Assembly: GCA_036260395.1 (NCBI GenBank)
Contig: DASZZY010000124.1
Coordinates: forward strand, 1 to 6,299
Length of the DNA stretch: 6,299 bases
DNA from: DASZZY01 sp036260395
GTDB lineage: Bacteria > Actinomycetota > UBA4738 > CALAEC01
Reading direction: 5' to 3'
The translations under genes were made by a program, and so were the position numbers. This document shows, in pieces, positions 1 through 5,205 of this stretch. The stretch's first letter is position 1; the number at the start of each line of letters is the position of its first letter. The notes under the pieces are model-generated. The model searched no databases. It was not told the DNA's origin and saw only the letters and a list, made by a program, of their open reading frames with translations.

Positions 1-89
1 AACAGCCCCGAGAGGAACCCGGCGCCCGCCCCGACCGCCAGGGCGCCGATCATCGGGCGGGAGGTCAGCATTCGGCCCGGCGCCCGCAT
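1..89 (-). CDS. N-terminus of a membrane or exported protein (partial, runs off left edge)
   Basis: Only the first 29 full codons are inside the window, so the function cannot be named. The peptide begins MRAPGRMLTSRPMIGALAVG and continues with a Gly/Ala-rich hydrophobic stretch to about residue 29. A basic start followed by a hydrophobic run is what a signal peptide or first membrane helix looks like. I chose the ATG at 89 because a CATACT -10 box ends 7 bases upstream, which would put the transcript start at or next to this ATG. A second in-frame ATG at 71 (residue 7) is the alternative; no clear Shine-Dalgarno precedes either. The gene lies 50 bases downstream of the DUF2795 gene on the same strand but appears to have its own promoter. 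Confidence 0.5.
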   Translation of the reverse strand, partial: MRAPGRMLTSRPMIGALAVGAGAGFLSGL

Positions 90-96
90 GGACGGC

Positions 97-102
97 AGTA
101 TG
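97..102 (-). promoter_or_regulatory. -10 box (CATACT) of the left-edge gene
   Basis: The minus strand reads CATACT, then 7 bases, then ATG at 89. This is 4-5 of 6 matches to the housekeeping TATAAT box, in very GC-rich sequence where AT-rich hexamers are rare. No convincing -35 hexamer is visible 16-18 bases upstream. If used, transcription would begin at about 89-90, giving a leaderless mRNA. Confidence 0.45.
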
Positions 103-139
103 GCTGCGCCCGCCCTGCCGGCGCCTCCGGTGGCCCGGG

Positions 140-493
140 TCAGCCCTCCGGGCGCCCGAGGTGCTCCCAGACCTCGTCGACCGAGCCGAACGTCACGCCC
201 TCGGGCAGCCCGTCGAGCTGGTTGAGGACAGTGTCGGTGGCCCCGGCCTGACGCGCCCGGTCGAGGATCGCGGCGCGGTCGGCGGGGAACGTCGAGGGGT
301 CGAGGAACCGGCCGACCTCGCCGCGGGAGCGCGCCTCGTCGAGCCCTCCCTCGTCGGGCGCCTCGGAGGCCGATTCGACGATGCGGTGCTCCTCGACGCG
401 GGACTCCACCGGCGCGCCGCGCTCGAACGACTCGCTCTCGCGCTTCAGCTCGTCGTCCATGCGGGGGGCCTGCTTGTCGCTCCCGCGGTCCAT
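140..493 (-). CDS. DUF2795 domain protein, 117 aa
   Basis: A small, soluble, highly charged protein of unknown biochemical role, common in Actinobacteria. Residues 1-60 are acidic/basic and probably disordered, with the pattern DDELKRESE...GAPVESRVEEHR that I recall in actinobacterial relatives. Residues about 61-114 match DUF2795: FLDPSTFPADRAAIL, then LDGLPEGVTFGSVDEVWEHLG, with the family's FPAD, LP and F-x-x-V-x-E-V-W features. The frame stays open upstream to 541, but ATG 493 is chosen because GGAGGTGA lies 4 bases before it and a stress-type promoter ends at 515, which would put the longer start outside the transcript. It is divergent from pcrA with 85 bases between them. The predicted SigB/SigF-type promoter suggests stress or stationary-phase induction; that is inference. 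Confidence 0.88.
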   Translation of the reverse strand: MDRGSDKQAPRMDDELKRESESFERGAPVESRVEEHRIVESASEAPDEGGLDEARSRGEVGRFLDPSTFPADRAAILDRARQAGATDTVLNQLDGLPEGVTFGSVDEVWEHLGRPEG

Positions 494-497
494 GGCC

Positions 498-505
498 TCA
501 CCTCC
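498..505 (-). promoter_or_regulatory. Strong Shine-Dalgarno of the DUF2795 gene
   Basis: The minus strand carries GGAGGTGA, followed by GGCC and then the ATG at 493. This near-perfect anti-16S complement decides the start. It is the strongest ribosome binding site in the window and contrasts with the neighbouring genes, which lack one. Confidence 0.85.
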
Positions 506-514
506 GGGGCTGTT

Positions 515-539
515 GTTTCCTCGCCCCGTGCGTCCAAAC
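515..539 (-). promoter_or_regulatory. Predicted general-stress (SigB/SigF-type) promoter of the DUF2795 gene
   Basis: The minus strand reads GTTTGG (539-534), a 13-base spacer (533-521), then GGAAAC (520-515). The SigB/SigF class consensus is roughly GTTTAA, 12-15 bases, GGGWAW. The element agrees fully in the GTTT core and partly in the -10. Transcription would begin near 508, leaving a leader of about 15 bases that just contains the Shine-Dalgarno. The same element, with identical spacing, precedes the DUF3072 gene at 3582-3606. That second copy is the main reason to believe both. Confidence 0.6.
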
Positions 540-566
540 ACCGGAGGAGCGGAGGGACCCGGCTCC

Positions 567-572
567 TATAAT
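567..572 (+). promoter_or_regulatory. -10 box (TATAAT) of pcrA
   Basis: A perfect TATAAT ends 6 bases before the GTG start of pcrA at 579. The normal distance from -10 box to start site puts the first transcribed base at or within a base or two of that GTG. No TTGACA-like -35 is present; at the usual spacing the sequence is GA/GC-rich. CCGGAG at 541-546 is a possible but weak -35 (20-base spacer). The same bases belong to the divergent stress promoter region. Confidence 0.65.
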
Positions 573-578
573 CGGGCC

Positions 579-2729
579 GTGGAATCCCCCCTCCTCGCGC
601 CCCTCAACCCGGTGCAGCGCGAGGCCGTCCTCCACACCGACGGGCCGGTCCTGATCGTGGCCGGCGCCGGCTCGGGGAAGACCCGGATCCTCACCCACCG
701 GATCGCCTACCTCATCCGCGAGCGCGGGGTCCGGCCCCAGCAGGTCCTGGCCATCACGTTCACGAACAAGGCCGCCCAGGAGATGGCCGACCGCGTCGAG
801 GGCCTGGTCGGCGGGCCGGTCCGCCGGGGGATGTGGATCCTGACGTTCCACTCCGCGTGCGCCCGGATCCTCCGCCGAGAGCACGCCCTGCTCGGCCTGC
901 CATCGCACTTCACGATCTACGACGAGGCCGACTCCGAGCGGGTCCTCAAGATGTGCCTGGGCGACGCCGGCGTCGACGAGAAGCGGTTCCCGCCGCGGGC
1001 GGTGCGCGCGGCGATCAGCCGGGCCAAGGACGACCTGCTCACGGCCCGCGACGTCGCCGGGGCCGCCGGCAACTGGTACGAGGGGATGATCGCCGACCTC
1101 TACGCGGCGTACGAGCGGCGCCTCCAGGCCGCGGGGGCCGTCGACTTCGACGACCTGATCCTCCGCACCGTCCGCCTGTTTCGCGATCATCCCGAGGTTC
1201 TCGAGCACTACCAAGAGCGGTTCCGGTACATCCTGATCGACGAGTACCAGGACACGAACCGCGCCCAGTACCACCTGGTGAACCTCCTGGCCTCCAAGCA
1301 CCGCAACGTGTGCGTGGTGGGCGACGCCGACCAGGGGATCTACTCGTGGCGCGGCGCGACGATCCAGAACCTCCTGGACTTCGAGCACGACTTCCCCGAC
1401 GCTCAGGAGTTCATCCTCGACCAGAACTACCGCTCCACGCGGACGATCCTCGAGGTGGCCAACTCGCTGATCGAGCACAACGTCCAGCGCAAGCCGAAGA
1501 ACCTGTGGACCGAGGCCGAGGGGGGCCACCCCGTGGTCAGGTTCCGCGCCGAGGACGAGCACGACGAGGCCTGGTTCGTGGCCCAGGAGGTCGAGCGGCT
1601 GGTGAACGATGAGGGCGAGGTGGCCTACGGGGACGTGGCCGTCTTCTACCGGACGAACGCGCAGTCCCGCGTGCTCGAGGAGATCTTCATGAAGGCCGGC
1701 GTCCCCTACCGGGTGGTGGGCGGCGTCCGGTTCTACGAGCGGAAGGAGATCAAGGACACGCTCGCGTACCTGCGGGTCCTGGTCAACGCCCAGGACCAGG
1801 TCTCGCTCCGCCGGGTGATCAACACGCCGAAGCGGGGGATCGGCGACCAGACGGTGGCCGCCCTGGAGGGCTTCGCCCGCGAGGAGGGCATCACGCTCCT
1901 CGAGGCCTGCCGCCGGGCCGAGGAGGTGGCGGTGCTGTCGCCGCGGGCCCGGGGGGCGGTCGCGGGGTTCGTGGAGGTGATGGACCGGCTGCTGGCGCTG
2001 GCCGCCGAAGCGGCGCGACCGTCCCGCCTGATCGAGGCCGCGTTCACGGAATCCGGCTACTACGTGGAGCTCGACGCCGAGCGGACGGTCGAGGCCGAGA
2101 GCCGCAAGGAGAACCTCCGGGAGCTCGTCGGGGTCGGCGCCGAGTTCGAGGCCCGGTTCGAGGACGCGGGGCTCCCCGAGTTCCTGGAGCAGGTCGCGCT
2201 GGTGACCGAGCAGGACGAGTACGACGAGGCGGCCTCGACGGTCACCCTCATGACCCTTCACAACGCGAAGGGGCTGGAGTTCGAGGTGGTGTTCATCGTC
2301 GGGATGGAGGACGGCGTCTTCCCCCACCACCGCTCGATGACCGACGCCCAGGAGCTCGAGGAGGAGCGCCGGCTGGCGTACGTGGGGATCACCCGGGCGC
2401 GCCGGCGGCTGTACCTCACCCACGCCTGGAGCCGCTCGCTGTTCGGCGCGTCCTCCTACAACCCGCCGTCGCGGTTCCTGGCCGAGGTCCCGGCCGAGCT
2501 CGTCCAGGACCTGGAGCGCGAGGAGCAACGCGACGTCTCGGGGGACGGCGGGCTCGTCGCCGGCCCGGACGTGTCGGCGGGGGACACCGTCGTGCACGAC
2601 CGCTTCGGCGAGGGCGTGGTGATCACCGTCTCGGGTCGAGGGCACGACGCCGAGGCCGTGGTGATGTTCGAGGACGAGGGCGAGAAGCGCCTCCTCCTGG
2701 CCTTCGCCCCCCTTCGGCGGGTCGGATAG
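579..2729 (+). CDS. pcrA: ATP-dependent DNA helicase PcrA/UvrD1 (SF1A)
   Basis: A 3'-5' superfamily 1A helicase that unwinds DNA in nucleotide excision repair, replication restart and clearing of stalled RNA polymerase. All motifs are intact in the 716-aa protein: Q-motif region LNPVQREAV (9-17), Walker A GAGSGKT (29-35), Ia TFTNKAA (60-66), II LIDEYQDTN (219-227), III VVGDADQGIYSWRGA (247-260), IV QNYRS (282-286), V TLMTLHNAKGLEF (556-568) and VI EERRLAYVGITRAR (596-608). The C-terminus (about 666-716: GDTVVHDRFGEGVV, then a beta-rich tail) is the Tudor-like domain that binds RNA polymerase in PcrA. The length is normal for the family. GTG 579 is chosen because homology begins just after it (SPLLAPLNPVQREAV) and TATAAT lies 6 bases upstream. 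The open frame back to 381 overlaps the DUF2795 gene antisense and shows no homology. No Shine-Dalgarno is seen, so a leaderless mRNA is likely. Confidence 0.96.
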   Translation: MESPLLAPLNPVQREAVLHTDGPVLIVAGAGSGKTRILTHRIAYLIRERGVRPQQVLAITFTNKAAQEMADRVEGLVGGPVRRGMWILTFHSACARILRREHALLGLPSHFTIYDEADSERVLKMCLGDAGVDEKRFPPRAVRAAISRAKDDLLTARDVAGAAGNWYEGMIADLYAAYERRLQAAGAVDFDDLILRTVRLFRDHPEVLEHYQERFRYILIDEYQDTNRAQYHLVNLLASKHRNVCVVGDADQGIYSWRGATIQNLLDFEHDFPDAQEFILDQNYRSTRTILEVANSLIEHNVQRKPKNLWTEAEGGHPVVRFRAEDEHDEAWFVAQEVERLVNDEGEVAYGDVAVFYRTNAQSRVLEEIFMKAGVPYRVVGGVRFYERKEIKDTLAYLRVLVNAQDQVSLRRVINTPKRGIGDQTVAALEGFAREEGITLLEACRRAEEVAVLSPRARGAVAGFVEVMDRLLALAAEAARPSRLIEAAFTESGYYVELDAERTVEAESRKENLRELVGVGAEFEARFEDAGLPEFLEQVALVTEQDEYDEAASTVTLMTLHNAKGLEFEVVFIVGMEDGVFPHHRSMTDAQELEEERRLAYVGITRARRRLYLTHAWSRSLFGASSYNPPSRFLAEVPAELVQDLEREEQRDVSGDGGLVAGPDVSAGDTVVHDRFGEGVVITVSGRGHDAEAVVMFEDEGEKRLLLAFAPLRRVG

Positions 2730-2751
2730 GGGGAGCCGCCCGGCGTGCCCC
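2730..2751. terminator. Weak candidate hairpin between convergent genes
   Basis: The 33 bases between the stop of pcrA and the stop of the convergent membrane-protein gene hold an imperfect inverted repeat: GGGG (2730-2733) with CCCC (2748-2751), and inside it GCC (2735-2737) with GGC (2742-2744). It sits where a shared bidirectional terminator would be expected. There is no T-tract on either side and the internal mismatches weaken it, so this is tentative. Confidence 0.25.
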
Positions 2752-2762
2752 TCGGGGGGTCG

Positions 2763-3215
2763 CTAGCCGGTGGGGTCGACGAATATCTCGCCGCGGTAGA
2801 CCTGGAGCGGCAGCCGGATCAGCGGCTGCCCGCGCTTCACCGGGCGACCGTCGAGCTGGTACTCGAGGCCCAGGCAGTCCACGTACGCCGCGCCGTCGAC
2901 CTCCAGCGGACAGTTCGCCGGCTCGGCCACCGCGAAGACCTGCCCGGAGGCGGTCCGGCCCAGGAACACCCCGCCGAGGACCTCCCTGGCGGTCGCGGCC
3001 GGCAGCCGGTCCACCGTCCCGACCACTCGGAACGGGTCCGTCGGGCGGCCGGCGTGGAAGAGTCCCCACGTGACCGCGAACAGGATCAGCAGGCCGACGA
3101 CGATCGAACCGATCACCCAGTGGATGCCCAGCGTGCCGCGGAACGGGCCCAGTGGCCCGATCCTCGATCCGGCCTTGAGGCCGGGCGGGCGGAAATGGAT
3201 GCGACGGACGCTCAC
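2763..3215 (-). CDS. Single-pass membrane protein with a degenerate Rieske-like outer domain
   Basis: 150 aa. Residues 1-30 are basic (RRIHFRPPGLK) and probably cytoplasmic. Residues about 31-53 form one membrane helix (IHWVIGSIVVGLLILFAVTW). Residues about 60-150 would lie outside the membrane. The outer part follows the Rieske pattern: FRVVGTVDRLP at its start, GVFLGRTASGQVFAV, a cysteine box, YQLDGRPVKRG, then LPLQVYRGEIFVD at the end. Where a Rieske protein has CTHLGCPL this one has AEPANCPL (97-104); where it has CPCHGSxF it has VDCLGLEY (112-119). So no cluster ligand remains, while the two disulfide cysteines do (C102, C114). It is therefore unlikely to carry a 2Fe-2S cluster; its role is unknown. 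GTG 3215 is chosen because CATAAT ends 9 bases upstream. GTG 3221 is an alternative but lies only 3 bases from that box. It converges on pcrA. The fold assignment is my reading by eye. Confidence 0.75.
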   Translation of the reverse strand: MSVRRIHFRPPGLKAGSRIGPLGPFRGTLGIHWVIGSIVVGLLILFAVTWGLFHAGRPTDPFRVVGTVDRLPAATAREVLGGVFLGRTASGQVFAVAEPANCPLEVDGAAYVDCLGLEYQLDGRPVKRGQPLIRLPLQVYRGEIFVDPTG

Positions 3216-3224
3216 GGGCACCCA

Positions 3225-3230
3225 ATTATG
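3225..3230 (-). promoter_or_regulatory. -10 box (CATAAT) of the Rieske-like gene
   Basis: CATAAT on the minus strand (5 of 6 matches to TATAAT) is followed by 9 bases and then the GTG at 3215. The predicted start site, about 3218, would leave a leader of 0-3 bases. No clear -35 is seen. Confidence 0.5.
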
Positions 3231-3246
3231 CGGGTCGGCGCCCGCG

Positions 3247-3342
3247 GCCACCACGCGGGCCTCCGGCGCTGCCGCCACGCGGGCCTCCGGCGCTGCCGCC
3301 ACGCGACCTCAGGCGCCCGCGACGTGGCGCCCTCAGGCGCCG
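3247..3342. repeat. Degenerate 24-bp tandem repeat, about four units
   Basis: Units lie at 3247-3270, 3271-3294, 3295-3318 and 3319-3342. The first two differ at one position (GCCACCACG versus GCCGCCACG at their starts) and share GCGGGCCTCCGGCGCT. Units 3 and 4 have diverged but keep register: both contain CCTCAGGCGCC exactly 24 bases apart. Unit 4 runs into the last codons and the stop of the DUF3072 gene. On the minus strand, units 1 and 2 could encode the octapeptide AAAPEARV, but a stop lies immediately upstream of this reading frame and the likely promoter of the downstream gene lies after the repeat, so it is probably non-coding. Confidence 0.7.
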
Positions 3343-3572
3343 CGGCCGGTCCTGGCCTGGAGCTCGTCGATCCGGCGCGAGGCCTCGGCCTTGGTGAGCC
3401 CCTCGTCGAACGGCTCGCCGGCCTCCTCGGACAGCGTCTTCAGGTACGAGGCCTGGGCCCCGGTCATCGGCTCGTCGCGGGTCACCCAGTCGGCCGGGTC
3501 CTTCTCGAGGTTCGAGTCGCGGCCGCGCTCGTTCGCGCCGTCGCCGTCGCGCTTGGGGTTCTGCTGGCTCAC
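3333..3572 (-). CDS. DUF3072 domain protein, 79 aa
   Basis: A small, charged, soluble protein of unknown activity, frequent in Actinobacteria. Residues 1-21 are polar and probably disordered (SQQNPKRDGDGANERGRDS). Residues 22-77 match DUF3072: DPADWVTRDEPMTGAQ, SYLKTLSEEAGEPF, then LTKAEASRRIDELQ and TGRG. The last helix resembles those in small nucleic-acid-binding modules, but no function follows from that. The start is GTG 3572, the only plausible one: a GTG two bases earlier is followed at once by a stop. The -10 element ends 9 bases upstream, so the mRNA would be almost leaderless and no Shine-Dalgarno is present. It is divergent from the mutase/sucCD operon with 77 bases between them. 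The stress-type promoter suggests expression under stress or in stationary phase. Confidence 0.88.
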   Translation of the reverse strand: MSQQNPKRDGDGANERGRDSNLEKDPADWVTRDEPMTGAQASYLKTLSEEAGEPFDEGLTKAEASRRIDELQARTGRGA

Positions 3573-3581
3573 ACCGATGTG

Positions 3582-3606
3582 ATTCCCCGTCGCTGCGCGG
3601 TCAAAC
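3582..3606 (-). promoter_or_regulatory. Predicted general-stress (SigB/SigF-type) promoter of the DUF3072 gene
   Basis: The minus strand reads GTTTGA (3606-3601), a 13-base spacer (3600-3588), then GGGAAT (3587-3582). This is an excellent fit to the SigB class (GTTTAA, 12-15 bases, GGGWAW). It is preceded by CTCCGGC, as the DUF2795 promoter is preceded by CTCCGGT. Predicted transcription starts at about 3574-3575, 2-3 bases before the GTG. Confidence 0.68.
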
Positions 3607-3629
3607 GCCGGAGCGAGGGGGCGATTCGC

Positions 3630-3635
3630 TATAGT
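3630..3635 (+). promoter_or_regulatory. -10 box (TATAGT) of the mutase/sucCD operon
   Basis: TATAGT (5 of 6 matches to consensus) lies 14 bases before the ATG at 3650, predicting a leader of about 7-8 bases. No TTGACA-like -35 is seen; CCGGAG at 3608-3613 (16-base spacer) is the only hint and overlaps the upstream edge of the divergent stress promoter. This would be the operon promoter, since the next three junctions all overlap. Confidence 0.55.
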
Positions 3636-3649
3636 GCCGCCCGCGGATC

Positions 3650-4060
3650 ATGCCCGACAAGCATCGGATCGTCGTGGCGAAGCCCGGCCTGGACGGGCAC
3701 GACCGGGGCGCCAAAGTGGTGTCCCGGGCGCTGCGCGATGCCGGGTACGAGGTCATCTACACCGGCCTGCACCAGACGCCCGAGCAGATCGTGGAGGCGG
3801 TCATCCAGGAGGACGCCGACGCCGTGGGGCTGTCGATCCATTCGGGCGCCCACATGACGCTGTTCCCCCGGGTCGTGGAGCTGCTCCGCGAGCGCGGCGC
3901 CGCGGACATCGTGGTGTTCGGCGGCGGGATCATCCCCAAGGAGGACATCCCGCTCCTGAAGGAGCGGGGGATCGAGGAGATCTTCACGCCGGGGGCCACG
4001 ACGTCCGAGATCGTCGAGTGGCTCCGAGGTCGGCTGTCCGGGCAGCGGGCGACCACCTGA
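3650..4060 (+). CDS. Cobalamin-binding small subunit of an acyl-CoA mutase (IcmB / MCM C-terminal-domain type)
   Basis: 136 aa, a stand-alone B12-binding Rossmann-like domain. It binds adenosylcobalamin and must pair with a separate catalytic subunit to rearrange methylmalonyl-CoA to succinyl-CoA, or isobutyryl-CoA to n-butyryl-CoA. The base-off/His-on signature DGHDRG is at 15-20, with H17 the cobalt ligand. The later GGG is at 91-93, and IFTPGATTSEIVEWL closes the domain. The length and the text (VVAKPGLDGHDRGAK, YTGLHQTPEQIV) closely resemble IcmB of Streptomyces as I remember it, but MCM small subunits look alike, so the substrate is open. The SxL motif reads S62-I63-H64, with His in place of the usual Leu. 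The stop overlaps the sucC start by one base (TGATG). There is little Shine-Dalgarno and the leader is very short. No large subunit is in the window. Confidence 0.93.
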   Translation: MPDKHRIVVAKPGLDGHDRGAKVVSRALRDAGYEVIYTGLHQTPEQIVEAVIQEDADAVGLSIHSGAHMTLFPRVVELLRERGAADIVVFGGGIIPKEDIPLLKERGIEEIFTPGATTSEIVEWLRGRLSGQRATT

Positions 4061-5205
4061 TGGACCTGTTCGAGCACCAGGGGAAGGAGCTGTTCGAGCG
4101 GCACGGGATCGCGCTCGTGGACCGGGAGGTCGCCGGGTCGCCGGAGGAGGCCCGGGCCGCCGCCCAGCGGCTGGGGGGCAGGGCGGTCGTCAAGGTCCAG
4201 GTGCAGATCGGCGGCCGCGGCAAGGGCGGCGGCATCGTCCTGGCCAAGGATCCCGAGGAGGCGGCGGAGGCGGCCCGGCGGATGCTCGCGGAGGGGTTCA
4301 AGGGCATGCCGGTGACCCGGGTCCTGGTGGAGGGCCTGGTGGAGATCCGGCAGGAGTTCTACCTGGCCATCACGCTCGACCGCTCGGTGAAGCGGTACGT
4401 GGCCATGACCTCGAGCGAGGGCGGCGTCGACATCGAGGAGGTCGCCGCCTCGCACCCAGAGGCCATCCGCCGCGCGGCGATCGACCCCATCCTGGGGCTG
4501 AAGAGCTACCAGGCCCGCTGGCTGGTGGGGGGGTTCCCCGAGGAGGCCCGGGCGGGGGCCGCCGAGCTCCTGGCCAAGCTCTGGAACCTCCTGCCGGCCG
4601 TGGACGCCACGCTGGTGGAGGTCAACCCGCTGGCGCTGCTGGCGGATGGCCGCGTCGTCCCGCTCGACGCCAAGGTGACGATCGACGACAGCGCGCTGTT
4701 CCGGCGCCCCGACCTGGCGGAGTACCAGGGGGCGTTCCACCTGGAGCCGACCGAGGCCAGAGCCAAGGAGAAGGGCCTCCAGTACGTGAAGCTGGAGGGC
4801 GAGGTCGGGATCATCGGCAACGGCGCCGGCCTCGTGATGTCGACCCTCGACGTCGTCCAGCAGGCGGGCGGCGCGGCGGCCAACTTCCTGGACGTCGGCG
4901 GCGGTGCCGGCGCCGACCTGATGGCCACCTCGCTGGAGGTCATCCTCTCCGACCCCGAGGTCGGCTCGGTGCTCGTGAACATCTTCGGGGGGATCACGCG
5001 GTGCGACCTGGTGGCCGAGGGGATCCTCGAGGCGCTCCAGCGGGTGGAGGCCCGCGTGCCGATCGTGGTCCGCCTCGACGGCACCAACGCCGAGGAGGGC
5101 CGCCGGATCCTGGCCGAGGCCCGTCACGAGCGGATCGTCCCGGCCGCCACGATGCTCGAGGCGGCCCGGCGGGCGGTGGAGCTGGCCCGGGCCGAGGTGC
5201 GCTGA
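4060..5205 (+). CDS. sucC: Succinyl-CoA synthetase (ADP/GDP-forming), beta subunit
   Basis: The beta subunit binds the nucleotide and succinate in the TCA-cycle enzyme that interconverts succinyl-CoA and succinate with ATP or GTP formation. 381 aa, close to the E. coli length. The N-terminus MDLFEHQGKELF is typical and fixes the start. The ATP-grasp part holds VVKVQV (43-48) and the glycine loop GGRGKGGG (51-58). E187 and N189 in VEVNPL and D203 in PLDAKV correspond to the metal-binding residues. The C-terminal ligase domain has NGAG (254-257), NFLDVGGG (275-282), NIFGGI (308-313) and GTNAEEGR (341-348). It starts inside the stop of the mutase subunit gene (TGATG) and ends the same way on sucD, so translation is probably coupled along the operon. 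I cannot tell ATP from GTP preference. Confidence 0.97.
   Translation: MDLFEHQGKELFERHGIALVDREVAGSPEEARAAAQRLGGRAVVKVQVQIGGRGKGGGIVLAKDPEEAAEAARRMLAEGFKGMPVTRVLVEGLVEIRQEFYLAITLDRSVKRYVAMTSSEGGVDIEEVAASHPEAIRRAAIDPILGLKSYQARWLVGGFPEEARAGAAELLAKLWNLLPAVDATLVEVNPLALLADGRVVPLDAKVTIDDSALFRRPDLAEYQGAFHLEPTEARAKEKGLQYVKLEGEVGIIGNGAGLVMSTLDVVQQAGGAAANFLDVGGGAGADLMATSLEVILSDPEVGSVLVNIFGGITRCDLVAEGILEALQRVEARVPIVVRLDGTNAEEGRRILAEARHERIVPAATMLEAARRAVELARAEVR

Noticed and set aside
424..437. TCGAACGACTCGCT as an actinobacterial SOS (LexA) box for pcrA
   Set aside because: Only one half-site (TCGAAC) is present and no matching GTTCGA. It also lies inside the DUF2795 coding region, about 140 bases before pcrA.
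381..578. Upstream extension of pcrA to an ATG at 381
   Set aside because: The extra 66 residues are antisense to the DUF2795 gene, are Ser/Arg-rich without homology, and lie upstream of the TATAAT box at 567.
498..2645. A 715-codon open frame on the minus strand
   Set aside because: It is a high-GC shadow of pcrA. The peptide is low-complexity (Asp/Arg/Gly/Leu/Val/His) with no family resemblance, while the plus strand carries every helicase motif.
3216..3302. N-terminal extension of the Rieske-like protein through the octapeptide repeat
   Set aside because: It opens at a GTG inside the tandem repeat shortly after a stop, and the likely -10 box (3225-3230) lies downstream of it.
3326..3341. 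Hairpin GGCGCC-CTCA-GGCGCC at the DUF3072 stop as a terminator
   Set aside because: The stem is only six bases and itself palindromic, arises from the tandem repeat, holds the stop codon in its loop, and has no following T-run.
2745..3857. Long plus-strand frame across the Rieske-like and DUF3072 genes
   Set aside because: It runs antisense to two minus-strand genes with recognisable domains, through the tandem repeat and into the mutase gene in the wrong frame, and shows no coherent domain.
3757..5127. Long minus-strand frame opposite the mutase subunit and sucC
   Set aside because: Antisense shadow of two unmistakable genes; the composition is biased and no motif is visible.
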